From Struthio camelus (taxonomy: Eukaryota; Chordata; Aves; Struthioniformes; Struthionidae), in the NCBI RefSeq assembly GCF_040807025.1, contig NC_090981.1:3112501-3176500 (forward strand): a stretch of 64,000 nt of DNA. Reading direction: 5' to 3'. The stretch's first letter is position 1. Each line of letters starts with the position of its first letter. Both the position numbers and the translations under genes were made by a program. Below are positions 36,681-52,000 of the stretch, one piece after another. The notes beneath the pieces are model-generated. The model saw only the letters and a program-made list of their open reading frames with translations. It did no database searches and was not told the DNA's origin.

Positions 36681-38009
36681 TACTACCAACTTCAATCAAA
36701 ACCATATAACTACACTACAAGTCAGATATATTTTCTCCTACTAAAATGCATGTTGTGTGATATGTTGCTGTACAGTGGAAACATACTTGCAACTGATGGC
36801 TTTTACTTTTAACAGGCACCTCAAGTTTCACTGTGGTTCTTCAGCTTACCTTAAAAGCATTTTTTTTTTATGTTTTCCAGTGTTCTGCCAAGAACATTTT
36901 CCCTTAAGCAACTTCAGTCTAATGGCGTTAATCTGAATTCAGACCACATGATGAGCCTTGTGTACTTTGAAATGCTCAAATACAGCCATGTCCTCATAAA
37001 AAAGATGTATATTTTTGAGTGAGAGAATGATGTGAAAAATCGGCAACTCAAATGGAACAGCAACTTGGTGAATAAACCTCCACAATTTGTATAAGCAATT
37101 AAACAGAGCAGTGAGAACCTGATGATATTGCTGTGCCCTGCTCTGATCACACTAGTAGGACATTATTCTTACTGTTCCATCACATCCTTTAATTTAGTGA
37201 GACAACATATTGATGACGAATGTGGTAAAAAAATAAATATATACCATTCCGCTTAATTACATTCATCCTGAGCTTGCTCAGCTGTTCTAGAATCTAGAAT
37301 GCCTGCTTTATACAGTAAATCATCTGATATTTTAACATAAATTCTTCCTCCATTTAAGTTGCAGTACAAAAGGCATTTCATTTCCCTTTCTGCTCTTGAA
37401 AATATAAACTTTTTGTGGCACTAGAAGTTAATACAAAAAGAGATAAGTGAACTCTACGGTTGTTATCTTGTTCATCTTTCTTCAGTTTCACAAGTGTGGG
37501 GATGTGAAGAATTTGGGAGAGTTTAGGTTTGCTTGCTGCTGGTTTCTACAGAAATAACAAATGCTTTTCATCAGTCATCACAATGGTGAAACAGATGAAA
37601 AAGAAGCCAGGATTGACGTTTAGACTATCTAATTTGTATATCTATTTTTGCTAGCTAATTCCTGGGTCCTAAAAACTTGTGAATAGTCACCAAACATCTT
37701 ATGATGCCTTCTAGTAAAAGACAGATTTGTGAACCTACTCACTTATTACTTGTGATTTCATAACGGGGGGGGGGGGTTGTTGTTCCTGTTGTTTACTGAA
37801 GTCTTTATAAATCTTTCCTCCCTCCCATGTCAACTGGGTCAAGATGCAGTAACTCAGTGGGTGATACTGAGACTGACAACATGCTCCCTTGACTGGTGGC
37901 TAACGCCAACTGGAGTTGACATGTGATGATGTGTAGTTATTTAATTCTTCTAAGGAAAATGGACTGGAGAGCAGATGACCCTTAGACTGCCTGTGAGCTT
38001 TGTCTAGGC
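36681..38009 (-). other. TRPM3: TRPM3 3' UTR and downstream flank
   Basis: This follows the TRPM3 stop codon on the minus strand and should contain the start of its 3' UTR. I found no canonical AATAAA on the minus strand here. The variant ATTAAA occurs at about 37940-37945, only some 65 bases after the stop, and near 37188. The true 3' end therefore cannot be placed. A G run lies at about 37766-37776. Confidence 0.45.
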
Positions 38010-39456
38010 CTAGCTGTGCTTGCTCTCAAAGCTGTGGAAAGCTCCTGTTCTCGACAGTCTCCTCATAGATAGGTTGTCCCCTCTGCTCTCTGGCCTCAAG
38101 GACTTACTCCTCTGGAAGGGATTTCGCAGGCCTGTTGCATTTTGCTGTCTGTCAAGTTTGTCACTGATAGAATAGCTTTTCTGTGTGTGCTGTGCATACA
38201 TGTTGGACTCCTCCACAGAGTAGCTGTTGGCTCGCTCTGTTTTTGGAAGTGGGATGCTGTTGGTCAGAGTTCTTGCAGCATTGCCATCTTGAGGAGATAA
38301 AGGGGTCCCCTTCTTGTCTTTGGCCTCAATATCCTCATGATCAGAGCTTGAGTGGCTTAGTTCTGCCTCTCTCTCTGGGTGGCAGCATCCCAAGTCCTCC
38401 ACCTTGCCTCCAAGACTTCCAGGGAAACTGGCCCTCACAGCGATGGTCTGGGGAGTGCTCACACACCTCGTGTCTATGCAGTCTGTAATACTTGTGTACT
38501 CTGCTGTTTTGACTGGGACGCCAAGGCTGCTGAAGTAGCTTCGAGATGGAGAGAACATAAAACTGTGAGATTTCATGATTGATGTTTCCTCCAGAATAGA
38601 TGGAGTTGTAGGCAGATAACGACTGCTTTTAGATCGCTCTAAGGTGTGATACAAGGGAGGGTCTGAATCCCAGGGGATTTGGCAATCTGTGATTTGTGAA
38701 TAGTCTGAAGAAAATGCTCTTGTTTCTATTCCAGAAGTTTCCTCATAATCAAGACTCCTGCCAGAAATTCTTTCACCTGGTGTACTGCTAATGTACGCAC
38801 TGTTAGCTAAAATGGAAGAGGCTATGTGAGCCTGTAGAGCCACATCTCCAGTACCAAGAATGTTTATTGAGCTGTTGAGAGGCTCTATTTCAGACTGCAT
38901 CTCATCCATGGCAGAAACGTAGATGTCTATACAAGATGAAGGCCTTCTGGAGTCTGGGGCAATCGACAAAGTGCTGGTAGGGGCTAAGGGAACCTTTGCT
39001 TCTTTTGCTATGGAGTGAGAACTGCTAGCACGGTGCAGGATCATGGATCTTTCTTTAAAAATGCTTTCAAACTTTTCCAGCCCACACTTCTCCTTCGTAT
39101 TTGTTGCATAGAAAGAGTGGCTTCGCATGCGGGGAGTGATTGTAGGTGACATTGGGGACATGGACTCCTCTCCTGTGAGATCTACGCTCTCCTGAAGCTT
39201 GTAAGTATTTCCTTCCTGACTGTTGAAGCTACTCTGCCTTACAATGTAGGCTGTGTCGGTACAGTCGGAGGAGGTCCTGGATCGTATCTTGGTCGTCTCA
39301 CCTCTCTCTATACCAGTCAATTTTTCCAAGGCCATCGCCATTCTTCCTATCATATCCTCCAACTGAGCAAGCCTGATGTCAACAGTCTGGAGAGATGCCT
39401 TCATGCAGTGCTCGCGCTCATTTACTTCTTCCAGTCGCATGGCCATGTTCTCTATC
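38010..39456 (-). CDS. TRPM3: TRPM3 last coding exon: coiled coil and C-terminal tail
   Basis: This 1447-nt exon ends in TAG at 38012-38010. It begins after the acceptor TTTTTTAAG, and its first base completes the AG|G Arg codon left by the previous exon. The reading [15 protein letters not shown] and then [20 protein letters not shown] is the tetramer-forming coiled coil of TRPM channels. After it come about 430 residues of Ser-rich cytosolic tail with family blocks such as [42 protein letters not shown] and [14 protein letters not shown], ending FESKHS. These blocks separate TRPM3 from TRPM1, TRPM6 and TRPM7; no alpha-kinase domain follows, as expected. From memory of the family, this tail has more substitutions against mammalian TRPM3 than the membrane exons do. 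The first Met in the frame (39446) is internal, not a gene start. Confidence 0.97.
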
Positions 39457-39870
39457 CTTAAAAAAGGGAAGAATTAAATTGGTTCATTTCTACATAGCAG
39501 TGGTGTCCAAGTAATAGATCACCAAAACAAATGGGAACAGATAGGTCTTAAAATTCAAAGCCAATCTATACCATCTCACCTACTTCAAACCCTGCTAAAA
39601 GAGGTTCAGCAGTCAAATGATACTAGTTGTAAATGAGTAGTGTCTGTTGCTTGTTGATCATAACATAGAGGGGATTTTGGGTGTGTGCTACACGAGGGAC
39701 AGAACATTAGGGAAATGTTACAATGATTTGCCAGCTTTCTACTGCCGAAACTTCTGTTTAGACTGTTACAAATGAATAAAACTTAGAGCACACATGACTT
39801 CACATTGCTCTCAGTTGTGCCATAGGCTGAACTACTATGGTTAATTCTAGAATTAAATGAAGGCATGAAA

Positions 39871-39908
39871 GTGGGTAATATGCCATAGACGGTGGGTAAC
39901 ATGCCATA
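39871..39908. repeat. Short tandem duplication
   Basis: GTGGGTAATATGCCATA (39871-39887) recurs 21 bases later with one change as GTGGGTAACATGCCATA (39892-39908). It lies in the last TRPM3 intron and is probably a local slippage duplication. Confidence 0.8.
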
Positions 39909-42900
39909 CTTTTTCCCACTGTTTCCCATAGATTTGCACCAGATAGTGTTGTGTACACCTAAGGAGATAGTCTCGTTCCCAGATTTATTTTTATCTCAGA
40001 TATATAGAATTTTTTTATCAGTTATTATACTGAATGTAAGTAATATCAGGTGAAGTATGTGTGAAAATTATAGAGGAGAGAACACGAATCAAAACAAATG
40101 CAGTGTACAAGAGTGTATACATATTAAGATTGTTCTGATACTGTGTTTGTGCTTTGTGTAGTTTATATTAGTAGTTCAGAGATTGAAATGATGGATTTTA
40201 AAGCTATTTATCTACTTAACATATTATTTAAATAAGAAAGTTAAAGTATTTATAGCTAATAATTGAGTGTGATCACTCAATTTTTTACTCATTTAAACTT
40301 CAAAATAACTGCATACAGTGCTGATTTATCTCATTTTAAAATGTTTTCAACAATAAGGTGAATTGTGTACTAGTTTATGCCAGTGGCTTTCAAACATTTT
40401 AGTTTGTTCATTTCTAAAACTTTTCTATCAAAGGACTCCTATGGAGTCCTCTCACATATGGAAATTGCCTTTAGCATTTATGAAATGTCCTCCCATAATT
40501 ATTTTCCCCAGCAGCAGTCCCTAGGGCAGACCAGGGACCTCCAGTGTCTGCCAAAGAGATACTAAAAGCAACAATTTTAAGTAGTTATCTCAAATACATA
40601 TGTCATATTTCTAGATTTACACTTTTGGTTTTCTCCATTCCTGTAGACCCTGAAAAATGAATAGAGAAGTGACAAATATCAAACAGCAAGATTTCCACAC
40701 TTTTATTTTCACAAGTCTCTTATTATCTGCCTGTTAGTGCAATTTCTACTCAAATATTAATAAGCACCCTGTCAAGCATAGCTAGGATTTCTGATGAGGT
40801 AAATATCATATTCTGCTACTGCTAGTTGAATTTCCAACAGGACATGTAGCCTGAAACTGATAACACCGTTAACTTTCCTACCCATCCAAAAGGAAATCAG
40901 ATTTTAGACAATAAATGAGTATGGGGCATCATTAATGCATTATACATTACATAATTTTATCCCCTGAAACACTGAACTCTGACTACCTTGTGGTGAAGAA
41001 CAGCAACAACCTGTCTGCACAAAAGAGAGTGAGGAATGTTATTCCAGTCTCTAGAGCAAGTGTCTTGTTCCTATGAAATATGTCTTGTAGTGAAGCCCTT
41101 GAATTTTGAAAGCACAAGCACAGCAAACCAAATGTATAGATGTCTTCTCTAAAACAACATCTGGATTACTGCAATTACTGTATTACTTCAGTAGATGAAT
41201 GATCAAGTAATCAATGCTAAGAGATGAACCTGTAGTTTCAAAGAATCTCACTCTTTTTATTGTTTCACCACCAATCTACCTTTTCTACTAGCCTCCCCAC
41301 AAAAAACAGATTAATGTTGTTGCAAGCACAGGATGTAATTCCATAGTCAGAGATCAGTTTACATTGGAAGCAGTTAAATGCTCCCTCATGTTATCTGTTA
41401 CCTAAATTGTTATTTTATCAAAATATTATACTTCTGAAATATTTATCAGCTAAGGATTGAGTGCCTGATCACACATCCAGCCTCTGTAACAACTCTTCAA
41501 TGATGATGACAGATATAACTTCATAATTGTAGGGCTGTCAGAGATACCAAACAATCTGAGTAATCTCCTGGTCCTTTTGGAGTAAATGGAAGTGTTTTCC
41601 ACTGATTTTAATAGAGCCAGGATTTTACTTGTGAAGGCTCAGATTTCCACCAACAAAAACCATTAACCCAGGCAACAATCACCCCAAGAACTGGAATTAA
41701 TTTATAATATTTTGTGAAACTAGCTGGATAGTCTTGTTTTTTTGATTGCTTGCTTTGAGATACATACAGAAGTGAAATATTTTTAATACAGACATAGCTA
41801 ATTGAGTTATTGCATTTGGTTGCATCTTAGTGCCTGGAATATGAGCAGAGCTGTCTGTCTAAGTTGTGCACCCTGCACTCATGTGAGGTCCATGCAGTGC
41901 TACTGAACACAAGGAAACTGATGCAGCTCAAGAAGAATCTAGAGTCATATCTTGGTGGCACACCTCTGTATATTTGTCCTGCTTCCCTGAACATGCACTA
42001 CTAGCTCTTGCCAGAGACACAGGATGTAAGGACCATGGCATTGCTGGCCAAACCAGAGAGAGGTTTCTGGGCTACATGGACTGTTGGTTCCTAAGGAAAT
42101 AATCACAAATTTAATTGCATTGATATAGTGGGAAATTTATGTGAAAACTCAACAAGCTTAGGATAGTGCAGTCTGGCTTCAGAAACCAAGGGCAACTATA
42201 GATGCACATAGATGACTGAGAAGTACATACATGTGTTTACACTGAGTGAGCCCTGACTGTGTCATTTTTATTCACAAAAAGAAAGCTTAAGCGATGGTGA
42301 TCTCCAAACTCAAAGCTAATAGCTGAATTCAGTTGCCTTTTAAATATATATGTGTCCACTCTCAGATTTTTTTAACAAATATTTATTCTTTCAGTTAGTG
42401 ATATTCTCTTATATTCATATGGTGCTCAAATCTGGAATCATTCATCACACAGAGCAGCACCATGCTTCGAGACTAAGCCTATGAGAAACATGATATAATT
42501 ATATCAATCAAACACTGTGGAATTAAGAGGATGTGTTCTGAAGAAAGACAATCATACTCTGATCCTTAGAATTTTTTAATAAATGAAATAACAGTCTTAT
42601 CGTCCCGTAATGCTGGATGATACTTGCACTCAGTGAATAGACAGCTAGAGCTGTATTTCTTTCAGGAACAGTCTTGAATTAAAGCACTATTTCAAAATAA
42701 GAATGCCCAGGTTTTACCTCAGATTTTTTTTTTTCCCCCACATGTATTAGAGATAGTATAAACCTTTTGGCAAATTAATAATATCTGTGTACGGGAAAAC
42801 GCGGAGGAAGGTCGAGGAGCTAGGCGATGGAAGCTAGCCAGACCGTCCCGTGGGAAAAGGAGCATCCGCTGGGCACGCTGACCCACAGTCACACGGCCGA

Positions 42901-42984
42901 GCCCGTGCCAGTGTGGCGCTGCACCTGGGCTCTGAATCGGAAGCAGCGATGAGCTCAATGTGCTTGCTGCGCATGTGTGCCGTC

Positions 42985-42992
42985 CATAAAAA
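42985..42992 (+). promoter_or_regulatory. LTR TATA-like box
   Basis: GTCCATAAAAACC lies about 130 bases upstream of the LTR polyadenylation signal. If used, transcription would start near 43015 and run antisense through TRPM3 introns. Confidence 0.5.
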
Positions 42993-43117
42993 CCTCACAT
43001 AGTGCCCCCCCGGCGTTCCTCGCCCTGGACCGACGCTCAGCGGTGCCAGGGACTCTCCCGCTCCATTAGTGCCTCGATCGGGAAATCGCTGGGGAACCCC
43101 CGCCCAGACGCAGAGGT

Positions 43118-43123
43118 AATAAA
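43118..43123 (+). terminator. LTR polyadenylation signal
   Basis: AATAAA in the R region of the intronic LTR, followed within about 40 bases by a GT-rich downstream element. This is a complete poly(A) signal on the plus strand only, so it should not truncate TRPM3 transcripts, which run the other way. Confidence 0.6.
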
Positions 43124-44964
43124 CGCTCAGTATCGACCCTGGTGTGCCTTGTGTTTGTGCATCCGTCCCTGCCGGGAGTCCGGGCCGTGCCCCCGCCTTA
43201 CCCTTACAATCCATGTGTGATGCCTTCACTGCACCTGTGCCTTTTCTTACAGTAAGACTTTTATCCAACATATGAGAGGGCATGAAGCCATCCTAACAGA
43301 TGGACATGAGAAAAGAAAAACAGGAGGGTACATCTAAAATGTGCATCATGTGTTTTGCTGATGCTCAAAAATTTCTACTAGTAAAACATAAACATGAACT
43401 ATCTGAATATGGTATTCAGTAGCTAGGAAAAAAAAATTAGCTCAGAACTGGGAACCTGACAAAGATTGTATTTTATCTGCAATCAGCCTTTTAGTTATGG
43501 TTTGGGAGATGATGGACTTTGCTGGCATTCATTCTGATTATAATTATTTCTAATATTTGCACATGTATTATTCTGTAATTTAATTGAAGTAATGATTTCA
43601 TGGAAGTAAGGCACTCTTTTCAGAAATCAACTTCTTAAGTGAATGCTAGAGTTAGGTGCCCAAGTCCCTTTGTGGACTTATGGCCATTATTTAGGCATCA
43701 TTTATGTCTTCAAAATCCTGTTCAATTGCTATAAAGATTGTAGACAGTTAAAGTCACTTACAGGGGTGTTCACATCGCTCACTGTAAGTGACTGTAGAAT
43801 GGTTTCATTCAAATAAAATGTAGAGAGCAGTTCCCTGGCCTGTAACAGGCTATTGGCACTTTCCCTGACATTTTTTTGGTGAGGCATTGCTGGTTAAGTG
43901 GCCAGCCAGTTTTCCCAGGTGCTTTAGTTTCTGCAGGTTAAAGCCCTCGGGTTGCCCTGGCTATGTTCCCACCTACACCGTAAGGCTGCTGAACTCAGAG
44001 CAACCATCGCTTATGCAGAGACACTGCAGGATTCACAGACCTTTCCTAACCCCACTTTGTGTGTGTGGCCTGATCTGGTAGGCTGTCTAGCAGCCCTTAT
44101 ACTAACCCAAAACTCTGTGCACTTGTTTCCCATCTCTAAAATCCGGATAATAGCTATGCCTTTCTTCATTCATATGGATGCTGTTAGGGTAATGCACTGA
44201 AGACTGTAAAGCATTCAGGTACTATGGTAATGGAGGCCATATTGCACCAAAGATGACATAATAATATCTACTTCAATCAGCTTATCTGCTTTTTGAATAC
44301 TGTTAGGATATGACCCTGCTCCCTTTGGAATCAACAGCAGTTTTTTGCATTGGCTATGAAAGAGACAAGACTTGGCCATAGGGAAGAAATACCTGCAGAG
44401 GAGATTGTTTTAGTGGCTTCATGGCAGATTAAGAAAAATCTGGCAGTCATTTTTGATCATGTTATGTATATATCTAGGCTGATGAAAATGTGCCACTGAA
44501 AATTTCACAGTGTTTAGAAAGGAAGGCTCTCCAGGAGGAATTTGTTGTGATTCTTCTACAGTAGCAAAGTCAATTTGTCCAACTTCACTTTCCTCCCTGG
44601 TCTCCAGCATATTCACCAAGATTTGTCTTTGTGATTAATGAAGTTAAAGGAACTTTTTGTCATAAAAGAGAGAGAAGGTATTTCCTGAACCAATACAGAC
44701 CCCCCCACGTGACATCAGGTTAGCCTATTCCAAGGTGAGAGTATAAACTGCAACTTGTTTTAGGTGAGTCTGACAAGGCACTCTGGTCCTGACCCAGCAG
44801 AGCCATTGAATGTGTAACTGAAGTCACTGGTTTACATCCCGCTCAGTGCAGCAATAAACAGGATCTCTTGTTCTTTTGTTTTCCTGAGTTCCTCCCTGCT
44901 TCCTGGACTGCTGTAGGCTGAGCCTATTATAACTGGTTGAAATGATTCAAATATTCAAAAATTA

Positions 44965-47642
<2,678 letters not shown>

Positions 47643-47859
47643 TTACACTTGCTATAGATGGTGGTGATAAAGTGCTTGTCAGATTTATCACAGATTTTAA
47701 GAGCTGCTGTTCATGATGTTGAATGCTGTTTGCCATTAATCACAAGATATTCCCCTCAGAAATGTCAGGAGGCCTGTCTGGTGTGAGTGAGCTGGCTGTC
47801 TCGTACTGCTAAAATACCATAGTATTCTGGTAGTAATTAGTGGCTGTGCAAATACTGAT

Positions 47860-49092
47860 GAAATCATGCTTAACCACTCTGATAGCCTTCTATGATGGGA
47901 GTGACTGGCTGGGTAGGTGAGGGGAGAGCAGTGGATGTTGTCTCCCTGGACTTCAGCAAGGCTTTTGACACTGTCTCCCATCACATCCTCCTAGGTAAGC
48001 TCAGGAAGTGTGGGTTGGATGAGTGGACAGTGAGGTGGATTGAGACCTGGCTGGATGGCCGAGCTCAGAGGGTTGTGGTGAATGGCGCAGAGTCTAGTTG
48101 GAGGCCTGTGGCTAGTGGTGTCCCCCCAGGGGTCAGTCCTGGGTCCAGTCTTGTTCAATGTATTCCTCAGTGACCTGGAGGAAGGGACAGAGTGCCCCCT
48201 CAGCAAGTTTGCTGATGATACTAAACTGGGGGGAGAGGCTAACACACCAGAAGACTGTGCTGCCATTCAGAGGGACCTGGACAGGCTGGAGAGCTGGGCG
48301 GAGAGGAACCTCATGAAGTTCAACCAAGGCAAGTGCAAGGTCCTGCACCTAGGCAGGAATAACCCCATGCCCCAGGACAGGCTGGGGGCTGACCTGCTGG
48401 AGAGCAGCTCTGCCGAGAAGGGCCTGGGAGTGCTGGTGGACAACAAGTTAAACATGAGCCAGCAGTGTGCCCTTGTGGCCAGGAAGGCCAAGGGTATCCT
48501 GGGCTGCATGAGGCAGAGTGTTGCCAGCAGGTGGAGGGAGGTGATCCTGCCCCTCTACTCAGCCCTGGGGAGGCCTCACCTGGAGTCCTGTGTCCAGTGC
48601 TGGGCTCCCCAGTGCAAGAGAGACATGGCACTACTGGAGAGAGTCCAGCGGAGGACTACTGAGATGATGAGGGGACTGGAGCATCTCTCCTATGAGGAAA
48701 GGCTGAGGGAGCTGGGCCTGTTCATCCTGGAGAAGAGAAGACTGAGAGGGGATCTCATCAATGTGTACAAGTATCTGAAGGGAGGGTGTCAAGAGGCTGG
48801 GGCCAGTCTCTTCTCCGTGGTGCCCAGGGACAGGACAAGAGGCAACGGGTGCAAACTGAAACACAGGAAGGTCCATCTGAACATGAGAAAAAACTTCTTT
48901 CCTGTGAGGGTGACAGAGCCCCGGCACAGGTTGCCCAGAGAGGTAGTGGAGTCTCCTTCCCTGGAGAAATTCAAAACCCGCCTGGATGTGATCCTGTGCA
49001 ATGTGCTCTAGAGGACCCTGCTTGAGCAGGGGGGTTGGACTAGATGATCTCCAGAGGTCCCCTCCAACCTTGGCCATTCTGTGATTCTGTGA
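47860..49092 (+). mobile_element. CR1 LINE, 5'-truncated (copy D), antisense in TRPM3 intron
   Basis: Begins at GAAATCATGCTTAACC, just before the RT block A, and ends at 49092 after two ATTCTGTG units. It encodes the RT palm remnant [13 protein letters not shown] in one frame (47892-48173). An extra C in GTGTCCCCCCAGGGG then shifts the frame, and a second frame (48082-49011) carries [14 protein letters not shown], the catalytic FADDTKLGG and the C-terminal part. It carries the GATGGGAGTGAC one-base insertion also found in copies B and E. It lacks the endonuclease and cannot move alone. The insertion point is about 365 bases upstream, in transcript order, of the S6 exon. Confidence 0.93.
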
Positions 49093-52000
49093 AAATGCTT
49101 AATCCTGTGAAAAGCTAACATATTAGTTTTTTTACTGGTGGAAGTTTGATCTTTTTTGATGGATAGAGACGGATATGATAAATAACATAAAAGTATAATA
49201 AGTGCACAAAACTAAAATAAGGAATAGACATTTATTCCTGTGCACTGCACTGCCTAGAGTCCCTCTGAAAGATATTCATAACAACCCTCTGCTATTAAGG
49301 ACTTTTGACTGCATGCCTAGAAACAACGGGGGAGATTATCAAGTCTTTACTGTACCAGGTAAAGGGGCAGGTAGGCAGCGAAACTGCCACCTGTTTCTTC
49401 CCTGAATGTTTTAGAAACGAAACAGTCTTTGTATTAATATTGTAGATCTGAGGCAAGCAGGGAAAAAACATTGCAAAATGGTTTGCGTTACTTCTTTCTT
49501 TTACATGCCTTCATGTCCTTCAGCAGAAAGTCTGCATTTGCAAGTGTGGGTTCAGTTTATTCCCTTCTAGCCTCAAGCTGCCCTAGCGATATTGGTCCCA
49601 AGTCTCTAATCAGCTCTTCAAGGAAATCACTGAAGAAGTGGCTTACACATATTCTATCACAGTAAATTTTGCTCAGCACTGCAGCTAGCTTCCCCTTGTC
49701 CCCATCAAAAAGAAAAAGAAGATTCAAGTGAGGAATTTCCATGTACTCTGCATTGGCTCAGATCTGCAGTCCAGCTGATATCAATGAGTGTTTCCCACTG
49801 ACTTCAAGGAGAGCATAGTTCACCAATGCTGCATGTTTTGTAAAATCCTGCCCTGCATCAACAAATCCATGATCTACCAAGTATTATTTCTTTTAAAAAT
49901 GTTCATTCTGACCTTAGTTCACAGAGTATAGGATTCAACCGCGGGTGATTGTATTGTGAATGGTATGATATTAAGTGTCACTTGGGTATTTGTTTTTGAA
50001 CACTACATGAAGATGTTAGGCTATTGCATATAGACATAATATAGGTTTATGGGACAGAAGAGTATGTGCTACATCAGCTTCAGACATGAATTCTCCCAAA
50101 GTGTTCAACTCAGAAAAAAGAAATGGCAAAGCCAAATATAAGCAATGCTACTTTTAGCAGCAACTCTGCTGAGTCTGGACCAAAAATCTACATTGATATT
50201 AGTATTTCCCACTTATAAAAATACATGTTATCACTGGAACAGGCTCAGAGCAAGCAATTCTTCATTTCTCAGAAAACATTGCCCTTGCAGATCTTTTCAG
50301 TTAGTACTGATTTTGTGCTTCCTGCACTGCTCTGGTGCAGTTTCATTTAGGCATCCAAAATGCCATTTGTGAGCTGCTGGATTTCTTGTGCTAAGTGCAC
50401 TCAGCCTTCATCCAGCAGAAACAGGGACATTGGACACTTCTTGGCATCAGCCTCAAAATGAGACTTTATGGTTTTGTTTGTATGGAAACACTAACTTACT
50501 CACATGCTGATTCAGAGCTACAAAGTCCAACAGAATACAGTACCTAAACCCATCATGTTTTCACCAGTAATGGAACAATCACTGCATGAGCTGATGAAAC
50601 CTGTTGCCTTTTTATGTGCTGAAGCACACAACAAATAGTGTCTTTTGTAGCAATGAGAGAAATTTCTGAAAAACATATTTTAAACCATAGATCAGGGATA
50701 TCAGAAGTTTAGGCCGAAGTCTGGCTACAATCCTGTTATCCCATTTTTTTCTATTAAAAAAGAGATTTTCCTCTAAAAAACCCTCCAGCTTTGAAAACTA
50801 CCTAGACAAAGAGGATTTCTCCAACTTTCTTTTGGCTACCACACAGGATTTAGAGTATTATTAATGCGTCCTTGTCAGTGTATGCCACACAGTGATGGCC
50901 AAATTAGACTTCCTATGAAGACAAGCTTCCATAGTGTTCTGTTCTATTCATACACAGGTATTTGACTTTTCCTGGATGTTTACCAAAGCTTTTAGCTTTT
51001 GTCAGTTCTGTTGGGGGAGCAGTTTTTAAATGACAATTTTGTGCCTTACTTTATAGGGATCTAAAGCACGACTCACCCTTCAGATCTACTGCTGCATGAT
51101 AAAAAGTGTGATGTGTGACCAAAATGCAGAAACTTGTGTTCCATTGAACATCAAACCAAAATTAACATTTTACTCCAGTTTTAGACTATAAAATTAGTTT
51201 TTAAAGGATTTTGTTCCACTATTAAATAAATTATTTGTTCAAAAATTAATTAGTCCCAGAAAATCAGAAACTAAAATTTCTCCCTTTATTAAAAAGGGCA
51301 GATAAATCTGACAACTGGCTAATAGTAGCAACGATATTATTTTAGATAACAAAAATACTTGCTTATGTTTAAGAAACTAGAGTTCTATTTGGCCACTTTA
51401 AATATTTTTGGAGAAATACAATAATTTTTGTAGCAAGTAAACTACTTCCATGACGACAAACTTTTTCAAAGCACAATTTTAACATGCATGAAAATGTATT
51501 CTTACATCTTTTCACGTTATGGCCTTGTTTTAGCAAAGTTATGTAGACTACTTAATTCTAGTGAAGTGTTTTGTTGAAGCAAATTCTGTTAGTGTAACTA
51601 CATGCGTATTTCACGTAACCAAAAAAAAAAAAAAAAAGGTAATCTGATACCTGCAGACCATTGGATGAAGGCAGGACATTGACTCCTGACCTCAGAAATG
51701 CTTTAAAAGATAATAATTGCCTGGAGTTTTAATTTCAGTTATATGTGTTAACTTCACTCAGCTTTCAGACATTGCATTCTGACATCTGTAGATGTACGTA
51801 TTTTTTGCATCTTTCGTTTCCTTTTTCATAATCTCCTCCTATGTTTGTTTTCCCTTCCTGGCTTGCCTTTACAGTTTCCTGCATGGGCCTTTCCTGCTGC
51901 ATACCTAATCCTTCCTCTTTCCTGGCCAGCTAATCATTGGAGACCAAACAGCAGCAACCCATGTCTCTGTTTTGGGCCTAAAGCATTAGCAGGGCTCAGG

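Larger units (their letters stand above)
42788..43208 (+). mobile_element. Solo LTR inside a TRPM3 intron, antisense
   Basis: A 421-bp CpG-rich block in AT-rich intron. It starts TGTACGGG and ends CCCTTACA; the ends are inverted repeats matching at 7 of 8 positions. Inside are a TATA-like CATAAAAA (42985-42992), an AATAAA (43118-43123) and then a GT-rich element (GGTGTGCCTTGTGTTTGTG), in the order and spacing expected for U3, R and U5. The orientation is plus, opposite to TRPM3. The flanks (ATCTG before, ATCCA after) do not give a clean target duplication, so the insertion may have lost or mutated it. No viral coding sequence is present, hence solo LTR. Retrovirus class unknown. Confidence 0.75.

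Noticed and set aside
39440..39446. Met at 39446 as the start of a separate 478-residue gene
   Set aside because: The frame continues upstream through a splice acceptor into the TRPM3 coiled coil ([10 protein letters not shown]), in phase with the exon at 45077.
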